Shown: positions 19,166 to 28,418 of the stretch, piece after piece
How the letters are laid out: every line of letters starts with the position of its first letter
Position numbering within the stretch: position 1 is the first letter of the stretch
The notes under the pieces: generated by a model
The model's input: the letters and a program-made list of their open reading frames with translations, nothing else
What the model was told of the DNA's origin: nothing
Databases searched by the model: none
Source: Sedimentisphaerales bacterium
GTDB lineage: Bacteria > Planctomycetota > Phycisphaerae > Sedimentisphaerales > SM23-30
Assembly (NCBI GenBank): GCA_028281535.1
Contig: JANQJS010000051.1
Span: 1-64,000 of the forward strand
Reading direction: 5' to 3'
DNA: 64,000 nucleotides
Program-made: the position numbers and the translations under genes

Positions 19166-21046
19166 ATGCCTAAAATTGCTATATTACCTCAACATCTTGC
19201 CAATAAAATTGCCGCAGGTGAAGTTATCGAACGTCCGGCCAGCGTCGTTAAGGAATTGCTAGAAAATAGTATAGATTCTGGTGCTCAGGATATCCAAATC
19301 GATATTGAGGATGGTGGCAAAAAACTGATTCAGATAACCGACAACGGCAGCGGCATCGACCAAGAGGATTTAGTTCTAGCTGTTACCCCCCATGCCACCA
19401 GCAAAATAAAAACAGATGACGATCTGTTTGCTATAAGTAGTTTTGGATTTCGAGGTGAAGCCCTGGCTAGTATTGCATCTGTCAGCCAAATGGAAATCAC
19501 AAGCTGTACGTCTGATAACCATGAAGGTGCTAAGCTTGAAATTACAGGCCCAGAGATTGATGCCCCCATACCGGCTGGTGCTAAAAAAGGTACCGTTATT
19601 TCTGTGCGGAATCTTTTTTATAATACACCTGCTCGCCGCAAATTTCTACGTACGACGAATACCGAGATGAGCCATATTAGTGAGCAATTTACCCGAATTG
19701 CCATGGCCAATCCGTCGATTCATTTAACGCTTACACATAATGGCCGTACGCTTCATGACCTTGCAGCTAACCAGCCTTTACGCGAAAGAATTGGCAAACT
19801 CTTTTCACGAGACCTTACAGATAATCTCATCCCAATACATCGAAATGATCGTGATATTGAAATCAGTGGCCTCATAGCCCCACCTCAACATTCGCGAGTC
19901 AATACGCAATGGCAATATATCTTCTTAAATAATCGTTATATTCGTGATCGTTTTATTGGGCATGCCATCAAAGAAAGCTATCGGGGCTTGATGGAAATTA
20001 ATCGAAGCCCTATTGTCTTCTTATTCATTCAAATAGCCCCGGACCAAGTGGATGTTAATGTTCACCCGGCAAAAGCAGAAGTACGTTTTGCTGATTCCAA
20101 TGCCGTTCACTCGCAAGTTCTAGCAGCCATCCGAGATAAATTACTTAGCAGTGATTATAAAGTTAAATTGAATTTGGAACATGCTGAGGATAAAAACGAA
20201 GAAAGCGATAGCCAGACGAAAGGCGACCGACAAGAAAAAACCAGACAGGCAATGGTCGATTTCTTCAAAAATAATTCGCCTAATACGACACCGTCATCAC
20301 AACATGCCGTGATACCAAAACCCAGTCACTTTACCCAACAAGCTGAACCGGTTACCCACCATTCACAGCAGCCGAAAATCATTAATAATGTCGATGTTTC
20401 AGAAGATGACGAAACAATTATGGACAAAACTTCCCAGCAACCAAGGGACGTATTGTTTTCCGAAATGCCTGTATCTCAAATTGATTATATCCAAATCCAC
20501 AACAGTTATCTGGTTACTGAAACAGATGAAGGATTAATGATTGTTGATCAGCATGCGTTGCATGAACGTTATATGTTTGAACAACTATGGCAACAAAGCA
20601 CTAAAGGACCACTTGAAAGCCAACGTTGCCTTATCCCAGAAACGCTTGATGTTACCGAAGAGCAAATGGCCTGCCTGCAAGATTCTTCTGACCTCATGGA
20701 AAAACTGGGTATCATTGTTGAACAATTTGGTCCTAAAACCGTAGCTATACAAGGCTTTCCCATATTACTTGACAAACTGTCTCCAAAGGATTTTTTAGCA
20801 GACCTTCTAGATCTTTTAATTGAACAAGTAGGTCATGTAAGCCAGGAACAGGCGATGCATAAGATTTTAGACATGATGTCATGCAAAGCGGCTATCAAAG
20901 CTGGCGACTCATTAACACCACAGGAAATTAAAGAATTGCTGATAAAAAAGGACCAGGTTGAACGATCGAACAATTGCCCTCACGGACGTCCAACATCAGT
21001 CCATTTAAGTTTAAAGCAACTAGAAAAAGAATTTAAACGAACATAA
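19166..21046 (+). CDS. mutL: DNA mismatch repair endonuclease MutL
   Basis: MPKIAILPQHLANKIAAGEVIERPASVVKELLENSIDSGAQ..., GFRGEALASI, NVHPAKAEVRF, C-term 'CPHGRPT'. Start placed at the second Met of the listed ORF. Confidence 0.97.
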   Translation: MPKIAILPQHLANKIAAGEVIERPASVVKELLENSIDSGAQDIQIDIEDGGKKLIQITDNGSGIDQEDLVLAVTPHATSKIKTDDDLFAISSFGFRGEALASIASVSQMEITSCTSDNHEGAKLEITGPEIDAPIPAGAKKGTVISVRNLFYNTPARRKFLRTTNTEMSHISEQFTRIAMANPSIHLTLTHNGRTLHDLAANQPLRERIGKLFSRDLTDNLIPIHRNDRDIEISGLIAPPQHSRVNTQWQYIFLNNRYIRDRFIGHAIKESYRGLMEINRSPIVFLFIQIAPDQVDVNVHPAKAEVRFADSNAVHSQVLAAIRDKLLSSDYKVKLNLEHAEDKNEESDSQTKGDRQEKTRQAMVDFFKNNSPNTTPSSQHAVIPKPSHFTQQAEPVTHHSQQPKIINNVDVSEDDETIMDKTSQQPRDVLFSEMPVSQIDYIQIHNSYLVTETDEGLMIVDQHALHERYMFEQLWQQSTKGPLESQRCLIPETLDVTEEQMACLQDSSDLMEKLGIIVEQFGPKTVAIQGFPILLDKLSPKDFLADLLDLLIEQVGHVSQEQAMHKILDMMSCKAAIKAGDSLTPQEIKELLIKKDQVERSNNCPHGRPTSVHLSLKQLEKEFKRT

Positions 21047-21088
21047 GATTCTGATTGACCTTACCTTATTATTAATTAACAGCCATTT

Positions 21089-22252
21089 ATGAATCATCAC
21101 AAATATATTGAACATGAATTTAGTTTGAGTTTTAAGCATAGACTTTTTTTCACAGAAGACTGCTTAAATTCTCAAGATGAGACATTATCACAACTACTCT
21201 CCCCTCCAGCATCAGGTAAAGCAAAATGTCTCTTTTTTATTGATAATGGCGTGCATGCGAACCATCCTAAAATTACCAATCGAATCCAACAATATATCAA
21301 CAAGTATTCACACCAACTCACTCTTGCCGGGCCGATTGAAATTGTCGAATCAGGTGAACATCTAAAAAATAACCCGCGACATATGGAACCCATTTTACAA
21401 TCCATCAATGATGCAAAATTATGTCGGCAATCTTATGTTATTGCTATAGGTGGTGGTGCCCTGCTCGATACAATCGGATTTGGAGCTGCTATGTCGCATC
21501 GGGGCATCAGACACATACGGATTGCGACAACAACATTAGCACAAGCGGATTCCGCTATTGGTGTAAAAAATGGGATTAATGCATTTGAAAAGAAAAATTA
21601 TCTTGGTACATTTGCCTGCCCTTGGGCGGTCATCAATGATGCAAGTTTTTTGCCGACACTATCTGACGAAGATTGGATATCAGGTTTCAGTGAGGCTGTT
21701 AAAGTTGCTTTGTTAAAAGATAAAGATTTTTATTATGCTCTAAGCAAAAATGCAGCATTGATCCAATCTCGAAACGCAGAAATAGCACACAGGGTCATTT
21801 CCCAGAGTGCTTATCTCCATTTCGATCATATTGTTGCAGGTGGAGATCCGTTTGAATTAATGACAGCACGGCCGTTAGATTTTGGTCACTGGTCAGCCCA
21901 CAAACTTGAACAAATGACAAATTATGAACTGAAACATGGGCATGCTGTCGCAATTGGCTTAGCACTAGATTTAACCTATGCAAATAAAAAAGGATGGCTA
22001 AATAATGCCCCCTATCAGGACATTATTTCTTGCCTAAAAAACCTTGGTTTTAATCTCTATCATCCAGCCATGTGTCGAACGAACGAGCTATTTAATGGGC
22101 TTCAAGAATTCCAGGAGCATCTTGGCGGAAATTTAACAATATCAATGATAAATGACATTGGTAATTCATTTGATGTTCATGAAATCGATTTGGCTATCAT
22201 GGAGCAGAGCATTAAAGCGTTGAAATTATTGGCAGATCATAAGGTTGAATAA
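21089..22252 (+). CDS. eboD: 3-dehydroquinate synthase-like protein, EboD-like
   Basis: 'SYVIAIGGGALLDTIGFGAAMSHRGIRHIRIATTTLAQADSAIGVKNGIN' (DHQ synthase family); immediately precedes other ebo-type genes. Confidence 0.82.
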   Translation: MNHHKYIEHEFSLSFKHRLFFTEDCLNSQDETLSQLLSPPASGKAKCLFFIDNGVHANHPKITNRIQQYINKYSHQLTLAGPIEIVESGEHLKNNPRHMEPILQSINDAKLCRQSYVIAIGGGALLDTIGFGAAMSHRGIRHIRIATTTLAQADSAIGVKNGINAFEKKNYLGTFACPWAVINDASFLPTLSDEDWISGFSEAVKVALLKDKDFYYALSKNAALIQSRNAEIAHRVISQSAYLHFDHIVAGGDPFELMTARPLDFGHWSAHKLEQMTNYELKHGHAVAIGLALDLTYANKKGWLNNAPYQDIISCLKNLGFNLYHPAMCRTNELFNGLQEFQEHLGGNLTISMINDIGNSFDVHEIDLAIMEQSIKALKLLADHKVE

Positions 22253-22306
22253 TACTTATTTTCAACTTATGCTATTAAGAGAAATCTTTAAACAATTGGA
22301 ATAAAA

Positions 22307-22618
22307 ATGGAACGTCTTGAACAACAGTGCCCGTTAACGAAAAATCAGATACTTGATCTATATTTCCTAGAGCATCGTGCCAAAATGATAGATATCGCGG
22401 CGTTTTTAGACCGTCTCGATCGAGGCAAATCAGACGGAAATAACACCTCAGATTATCGCATAACAGCACTCAAAAAATCTCTCTCTCTTTTATTGGATGA
22501 CCAACCAAATCGCTCTAAGCGAATTCTCGATTGTCTAAGTGATCACACAACAGACCTTCCAGTTGATGCTGCTGGTACAAAAGGCGCGGTTGGAGCCCCT
22601 AAGGAATTATCAGAATGA
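22307..22618 (+). CDS. 103-aa protein of unknown function embedded in the ebo-type operon (EboA position)
   Basis: MERLEQQCPLTKNQILDLYFLEHRAKMIDIAAFLDRLDRGKSD...; overlaps the next start (ATGA-type overlap at 22615-22618), so translational coupling is likely. Confidence 0.75.
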   Translation: MERLEQQCPLTKNQILDLYFLEHRAKMIDIAAFLDRLDRGKSDGNNTSDYRITALKKSLSLLLDDQPNRSKRILDCLSDHTTDLPVDAAGTKGAVGAPKELSE

Positions 22619-23424
22619 AATATATTGATCCGCACATACATATGGTATCGCGAACAACAGATGATTATCAGCGCATGGCACAAGCTGGCTGCGTAGCAGT
22701 GACTGAACCAGCTTTCTGGGCCGGGTTTGACAGAAGTAGCGTGCAGGGATTCTTTGATTATTTCCGACAACTTACTGATAGTGAACCCAAAAGAGCTAGC
22801 CACTATGGCATTCAGCATTTCACCTGGCTTTGTATTAATCCAAAAGAAGCGGACGACCCGATTTTCGCCAGGGAAGTTATCGATATCATCCCTGACTTTT
22901 TAGAAAAACCCAATGTACTTGGTATCGGAGAAATTGGCTTAAACAAAAATACCAAAAACGAATTAAAGATCTTGGAAGAGCAAATCGCTCTTGCTGATAA
23001 ATTTAACCAATTAATTCTTGTTCATACCCCGCACCTTGAAGATAAGCTCAAAGGGACACGCCTGATTATGGACGCCATTAAACGTAATGGCAATATTGAT
23101 CCGGGGAAAGTTCTGATTGATCATGTTGAAGAACATACTGTCGAAGCCGTTCTGGACCAGGGATACTGGGCAGGGATGACTTTATATCCAGACTCGAAAT
23201 GCACACCACAACGGGCAACAGATATCATTGAAATGTATGGTTCTGAAAGATTATGGATTAATTCTGCAGGTGATTGGGGCCATAGTGACCCTTTAGCTGT
23301 CCCCAAAACCCATGTTGAAATGTTACGGCGTGGACACACGAAATCATCCATAGAACAAATTTCGTATACAAACCCTGCCAAATTCCTGAGTCAAAGCCAA
23401 AGGTTTAACATCAACGATGAATGA
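22615..23424 (+). CDS. eboB: TatD family hydrolase, EboB-like
   Basis: MKYIDPHIHMVSRTTDDYQRMAQAGCVAVTEPAFWAGFDRSSVQGFFDYF...GIGEIGLNK...WINSAGDWGHSDPLAVPKT; matches the EboB-type TatD pattern rather than classical TatD. Confidence 0.85.
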   Translation: MKYIDPHIHMVSRTTDDYQRMAQAGCVAVTEPAFWAGFDRSSVQGFFDYFRQLTDSEPKRASHYGIQHFTWLCINPKEADDPIFAREVIDIIPDFLEKPNVLGIGEIGLNKNTKNELKILEEQIALADKFNQLILVHTPHLEDKLKGTRLIMDAIKRNGNIDPGKVLIDHVEEHTVEAVLDQGYWAGMTLYPDSKCTPQRATDIIEMYGSERLWINSAGDWGHSDPLAVPKTHVEMLRRGHTKSSIEQISYTNPAKFLSQSQRFNINDE

Positions 23425-24583
23425 CGTACTCGGACCAGGTAGCCAGCTAGGTTATTGCTGCAATGTGCATGCAGGCATTGATATCGATACGATCAAACAA
23501 AACATTCTTACGCATTCACTCGAAGTCAAAAAAAAGGTTTCACCGACCCAGCCTATGGGAGTAGGACTTTGGCTGCCGGAGAACGCCGTAGATGAACTAC
23601 TAAAGCAGTCTAATATTTCATTATTTAAAGATTTCTTAGACGAACACCAACTTATCCCATTTACTTTCAATGGTTTTCCCTATGGTAATTTTCATGAACC
23701 AATCGTTAAACATAAAGTTTATGAACCAGACTGGGCCAGACTTGATCGTTTTAACTATACTTTGAGTTTGATTGAGATTCTTAAATTTCTTCGACCTGAA
23801 AGTAGCGAATCGAGTATATCAACTTTGCCCATTGGATGGCCCAATCAACCTTGCCGCCCCTATTCATTGGATGTTGCAGCCCATCATTTGTTACAAATTG
23901 CAATGAAACTGAAACAAATAGAACAGGAAGAAGGCAAGCTGATCCACCTGGATATTGAGCCAGAACCTGGATGCGAATTAGACACTTGCCAGGATGTTAT
24001 TGATTTTTATCAGAAATATCTCTTTGGACAAGGGCATGATGACATCGTACGGCGTCACCTTCGGATCTGTCATGATATTTGTCATAGTATGGTTATGCAA
24101 GAAGATCAGGTTAATGTCTTAAAACAGTATATCAATGAGGGGATTAATATTGGAAAGATCCAGATTTCCTCAGCCATAAAAGTTCCTTTTGATCGACTTT
24201 CTGATTTAGATAAACTTGAAGCTTTTGATCAACTTAAAGCTTTTAAAGAAGATCGCTACCTGCACCAAACGATGATACAAGAGCATCTTTATGATGATTT
24301 ACCCATAGCGCTATCTGACTCTGTTAAGCAAGATTTACTTAATCATGAGTGGCGCATTCATTATCATGTCCCATTATTTCTAGACGCTTCTGGTCATATT
24401 GAAACCTGCCAAGATGAAATAAATCAATGCTTATCCTATGTTTGCCAGAATATGTTATGTAATCATTTTGAAACCGAAACATATGCCTGGGATGTCCTAC
24501 CCGACGATTTAAAAATGAGCACACTTTCGGAAGGACTCGCCAAAGAATTACAATGGATACTGGATCAAGCCAAGGAATATTAA
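23417..24583 (+). CDS. eboE: Metabolite-traffic protein EboE-like (TIM-barrel)
   Basis: LGYCCNVHAG...VGLWLPENAVDELL...PFTFNGFPYGNFHEPIVKHKVYEPDW...SISTLPIGWP, characteristic EboE motifs; overlaps the upstream gene by 8 bp. Confidence 0.85.
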   Translation: MNDVLGPGSQLGYCCNVHAGIDIDTIKQNILTHSLEVKKKVSPTQPMGVGLWLPENAVDELLKQSNISLFKDFLDEHQLIPFTFNGFPYGNFHEPIVKHKVYEPDWARLDRFNYTLSLIEILKFLRPESSESSISTLPIGWPNQPCRPYSLDVAAHHLLQIAMKLKQIEQEEGKLIHLDIEPEPGCELDTCQDVIDFYQKYLFGQGHDDIVRRHLRICHDICHSMVMQEDQVNVLKQYINEGINIGKIQISSAIKVPFDRLSDLDKLEAFDQLKAFKEDRYLHQTMIQEHLYDDLPIALSDSVKQDLLNHEWRIHYHVPLFLDASGHIETCQDEINQCLSYVCQNMLCNHFETETYAWDVLPDDLKMSTLSEGLAKELQWILDQAKEY

Positions 24584-24584
24584 A

Positions 24585-25472
24585 TTGAAAGTAGCCAAAA
24601 CCCTATTAGCTCATGCGCAATTAGGAAGAATCTCCAATTTGCCTACCTGCATGACAAATGTGCTGGTTGGAAGCACCATAGGGACTGGCTTACTCCCATT
24701 GCCGATTGATCAAGTCATATTAACGACAATAAGTATTTGTTTTTTTTATATGGCCGGAACGATTTTGAACGATGTGATCGATTATCAGTATGATAAGATG
24801 CATCGACAAGACAGGCCTTTGGTTATAGGTAAGATATCCATTAGCCAGGCACGATTATTAGTATTCCTCTATTTTACCATTGGACTATTTCTACTTTATA
24901 TAGTTAATAGCAAGGCTATTTGGTCCGGTATATTTCTCATTATCATGATTGTACTTTATGATCTCCTACATAAAAAATATGCATTTACCATTTTGATCAT
25001 GGGTGCTTGCCGGGCTCTTGTATATATTACAGCAGCTTTAGCATTTTATTCTGATGGCCTGACCAATCAATCCCAAACACAGTTAATCATTATTTCTTTA
25101 TTTATTATTGCGTATATCGCGGGAATTACTCTCATCGCACGCAAAGAAATTGATGGTAAACCCGGGAAGCGAAAATGGCTATTTATTTTATTTCCTTTCG
25201 CAATCATTTTGACCATCATACTGATTCCACCAGGCAATATCGCCTGGACGTTATGGTCTCTGATCTTATTATTTTTGTGGTTTGCGAAAGCATGCCAGCA
25301 TATGTTCACATCCCCCCCTAATATCCCTCAAGCTATAACGACCTGGCTATCAGCAATCTGCCTGATTGATATGCTATTTTTATCATTGTTGAACCAGCCA
25401 TTTTTGGTATGTTTAGCATTTGGATGTTTTGTAATAACGGTGATAAGCCATAAATATATACCAGGAACTTAA
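24585..25472 (+). CDS. eboC: UbiA-like prenyltransferase family protein, EboC-like (UUG start)
   Basis: Polytopic; 'MAGTILNDVIDYQYDKMHRQDRPLVIGKISISQARLL' (NDxxDxxxD). Confidence 0.85.
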   Translation: MKVAKTLLAHAQLGRISNLPTCMTNVLVGSTIGTGLLPLPIDQVILTTISICFFYMAGTILNDVIDYQYDKMHRQDRPLVIGKISISQARLLVFLYFTIGLFLLYIVNSKAIWSGIFLIIMIVLYDLLHKKYAFTILIMGACRALVYITAALAFYSDGLTNQSQTQLIIISLFIIAYIAGITLIARKEIDGKPGKRKWLFILFPFAIILTIILIPPGNIAWTLWSLILLFLWFAKACQHMFTSPPNIPQAITTWLSAICLIDMLFLSLLNQPFLVCLAFGCFVITVISHKYIPGT

Positions 25473-25477
25473 TCAGT

Positions 25478-26857
25478 ATGAATAAAACTGCGGTTATTTG
25501 TGTTGTTGGCTTAAATCAATCACTGATTACAGACGCTACACCGAATTTGAAAAAATATTTTAAAGATAACCAATCGGCAACTCTCACCCCACCCTTGCCC
25601 GCTGTGACATGTAGCGTTCAATCAAGTATCCTCACAGGTGTTAACCCTGGACAACATGGTATCGTTGGCAATGGATGGTATGATCGAGATCTTTGCGAGG
25701 TTCAATTCTGGAAACAATCCAATAAATTAGTCCGATCGCAAAAAATCTGGGAAACAGCCAAAAAACGCGATAACGCCTTTACCTGCCTTAATATGTTTTG
25801 GTGGTATAACATGTATTCGAGCGTCGATTATTCTGTGACACCTCGCCCGATCTATAAAGCGGATGGCAGAAAAATTCCTGACTGCTACAGTTTCCCAGAT
25901 ACGCTTCGCGATGAATTACAAAATCAGTTTGGACCATTTCCATTATTTCATTTTTGGGGACCAGCAGCTTCAATAGAATCCTCAGAATGGATTTCGCAGA
26001 CCTCACAATATGCCATGAAGAAATATTCACCGACACTAAGCTTGATCTATTTACCTCATTTAGATTATGCATTGCAGAAACTAGGGCCAAATGATCCTAA
26101 CATACCAAACTATACACAAGAAATTGACGCTGTTATTGGCCAATTACTCGAATTTTGCAACTCACAGAACATCGCTCCTATAATATTAAGTGAGTATGGT
26201 ATTGAATCTGTCGAAAAACCTATTCATATCAATCGCTATTTACGTGATGATAATTCAATCCATGTGCGTAAGGAAATGGGGCTAGAACTGCTTGATCCAC
26301 AAGCAAGCGACGCTTTTGCAGTTGCAGACCACCAAGTCGCACACATATATATACAAAATAAAAGCAAAATCTCATATTACGAGACGTTGTGCAAAAATAT
26401 ATCAGGAATTGCACAAGTCCTTAACGCAAAAGACCAGGAATCACTAGGAATCGACCATGAACGTTCAGGTGAACTACTGTTAGTTGCCGAGAAGAATCAT
26501 TGGTTTACATATTATTACTGGCTAGAAGATCAGTATGCTCCCGATTTTTCCAGGACGGTCGATATTCATCGCAAACCAGGATACGATCCATGTGAATTAT
26601 TTGTAAACCCAGATATGACTTTGCCCAAAGTACAAATTGCGATGAAAATCCTAAAACGAAAATTAGGATTGAGGTCCCTGTTGGATATTATCCCGCTTGA
26701 TGCATCACTGGTGAAAGGCTCGCATGGACGAGTTTCTCAAGTAACTAAAGATAAACCAATTTTGATAACACCTAATCCTAATATCCCCATAGCGGAAAAT
26801 CTCCCCTGCCATAAAGTTTATGATGTCATTTTAGATCATCTTTTTTACAATCATTAA
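25478..26857 (+). CDS. eboF: Alkaline phosphatase-fold nucleotide pyrophosphatase-like protein, EboF-like
   Basis: 'TPPLPAVTCSVQSSILTGVNPGQHGIVGNGWYDRDLCEVQFWKQSNKLV'; 'LSLIYLPHLDYALQKLGPN'. Confidence 0.85.
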   Translation: MNKTAVICVVGLNQSLITDATPNLKKYFKDNQSATLTPPLPAVTCSVQSSILTGVNPGQHGIVGNGWYDRDLCEVQFWKQSNKLVRSQKIWETAKKRDNAFTCLNMFWWYNMYSSVDYSVTPRPIYKADGRKIPDCYSFPDTLRDELQNQFGPFPLFHFWGPAASIESSEWISQTSQYAMKKYSPTLSLIYLPHLDYALQKLGPNDPNIPNYTQEIDAVIGQLLEFCNSQNIAPIILSEYGIESVEKPIHINRYLRDDNSIHVRKEMGLELLDPQASDAFAVADHQVAHIYIQNKSKISYYETLCKNISGIAQVLNAKDQESLGIDHERSGELLLVAEKNHWFTYYYWLEDQYAPDFSRTVDIHRKPGYDPCELFVNPDMTLPKVQIAMKILKRKLGLRSLLDIIPLDASLVKGSHGRVSQVTKDKPILITPNPNIPIAENLPCHKVYDVILDHLFYNH

Positions 26858-27219
26858 GATCCATCATTTTCCTGTGATTTTCTTCTACGCTTACGGCGTT
26901 GTTTTTGCTTTCGTATCTTTTCCAATTTGATCTGCTCTGGACTTTTTTTACCCAATGTCTCATTTTCTATTAATTCACACAGTCGCCTACGCGCATAAAA
27001 ACGATTCATTTTTTGCATACGTGTTTTCTGCATCTTGACCAAGGTTCCTGTCGGTAGATGTTTGAGCATCACACAGGTCGAATTTTTATTGACACATTGG
27101 CCACCCGGTCCACTGCTCCGAACAAATTTTTCTTCCAAATCTTGCTCATGAATCCCACAGGCTTCCATACGGTCGTAGAGCTCTTGAGCCTTTTTTTCTG
27201 TTACGCCAAAATCTATCAT
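26854..27219 (-). CDS. Peptide chain release factor-like (GGQ domain) protein
   Basis: 'EEKFVRSSGPGGQCVNKNSTCVMLKHLPTGTLVKMQKTRMQKMNRFYARRRLCELIE' with basic tail KIRKQKQRRKRRRK; no codon-recognition domain. Confidence 0.88.
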   Translation of the reverse strand: MIDFGVTEKKAQELYDRMEACGIHEQDLEEKFVRSSGPGGQCVNKNSTCVMLKHLPTGTLVKMQKTRMQKMNRFYARRRLCELIENETLGKKSPEQIKLEKIRKQKQRRKRRRKSQENDGS

Positions 27220-27420
27220 TTCTCAAGTTTAACTAATTTTATTAACACTTGCATTGCAGAAATTTACGTTTTTTTTCGATATTAATATAGTTAGGGACTT
27301 TTGAATTCTAACTGGAATTTTTTGTTAGGATTTCGCACACCCATCAAGGTAAAATAGATCCCTTTAATTGAAATACCACGAAACGAGCTACTACCATAAT
27401 GCTTTAATATGGAGACACTT

Positions 27421-28386
27421 ATGATTCTTATCGTTGGAGGAGCAGGCTATATCGGTTCACATACCAACAAAATGTTGAACCAAAATGGATACGAAACAGT
27501 TGTTTTTGACAACCTGAGTACCGGCCATCGTGACTTTGTGAAATGGGGAGAATTTTTTGAAGGCGATTTAGCCAATATTGATGACCTGCGAAACTGCTTT
27601 AAAAAATATAAAATAGATGCCGTGATGCATTTTAGTGCATTAATTAGTGTCGGAGAATCTGTCATTCGGCCAGATATTTATTACCAAAATAATGTTGTAA
27701 ATACTATCAATTTACTCAATGTTATGAATGAATTTGATGTAAAACATTTTATATTTTCATCAACCGCGGCTATTTTTGGCTACCCAGATACTTGCCCTAT
27801 CGTTGAAGATCATCCTTACCAACCTATCAATCCTTATGGTAAAAGCAAACTAATGATCGAGCAAATTCTTGAAGATTATGATCGGGCCTTTGATTTAAAA
27901 TATATTTGCCTTCGATATTTTAACGCCAGCGGTGCTGATCCAGATGGCGAAATTGGCGAAAAGCATGATCCTGAAAACCATCTCGTCCCATTAACAATTT
28001 TTGCCGCACAGGGTAAACGTGAATCAATTAAAATTTTTGGGACAGAATATCCAACCAAAGACGGTACATGCGTAAGAGATTATATTCACGTGAATGATCT
28101 TGCAGATGCTCACATTAAAGGCATTCAATATTTACAAAACACAAACACCAGCAATTGCTTTAATCTTGGAAACGGTGAGGGCTATAGTGTCCAAGAAATC
28201 GTTGACATTGTAAAAAAAGTGAGTCAAATCAACTTTAAAGTTGATCATGCAGACATCCGGGAAGGCGACCCTCCGACATTAATTAGCTCAAGTGATAAGG
28301 CCAAAGAGATTCTCGGCTGGAAGCCAAATTTCAATGACATTGACACCATTGTCCAAACAGCCTGGAACTGGCACAATTCTAATTAA
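27421..28386 (+). CDS. galE: UDP-glucose 4-epimerase
   Basis: MILIVGGAGYIGSHTNKMLNQNGYETVVFDNLSTGH...YGKSKLMIEQIL...YFNASGADPDGEIGEKHDPENHLVP. Confidence 0.93.
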   Translation: MILIVGGAGYIGSHTNKMLNQNGYETVVFDNLSTGHRDFVKWGEFFEGDLANIDDLRNCFKKYKIDAVMHFSALISVGESVIRPDIYYQNNVVNTINLLNVMNEFDVKHFIFSSTAAIFGYPDTCPIVEDHPYQPINPYGKSKLMIEQILEDYDRAFDLKYICLRYFNASGADPDGEIGEKHDPENHLVPLTIFAAQGKRESIKIFGTEYPTKDGTCVRDYIHVNDLADAHIKGIQYLQNTNTSNCFNLGNGEGYSVQEIVDIVKKVSQINFKVDHADIREGDPPTLISSSDKAKEILGWKPNFNDIDTIVQTAWNWHNSN

Positions 28387-28418
28387 CGCAGGTTACATTT
28401 CAGATTACTGGAGTAAGC

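Noticed and set aside
18988-19173. 61-aa ORF upstream of mutL
   Set aside because: Spans the predicted mutL promoter and overlaps the mutL start; no domain or RBS support.
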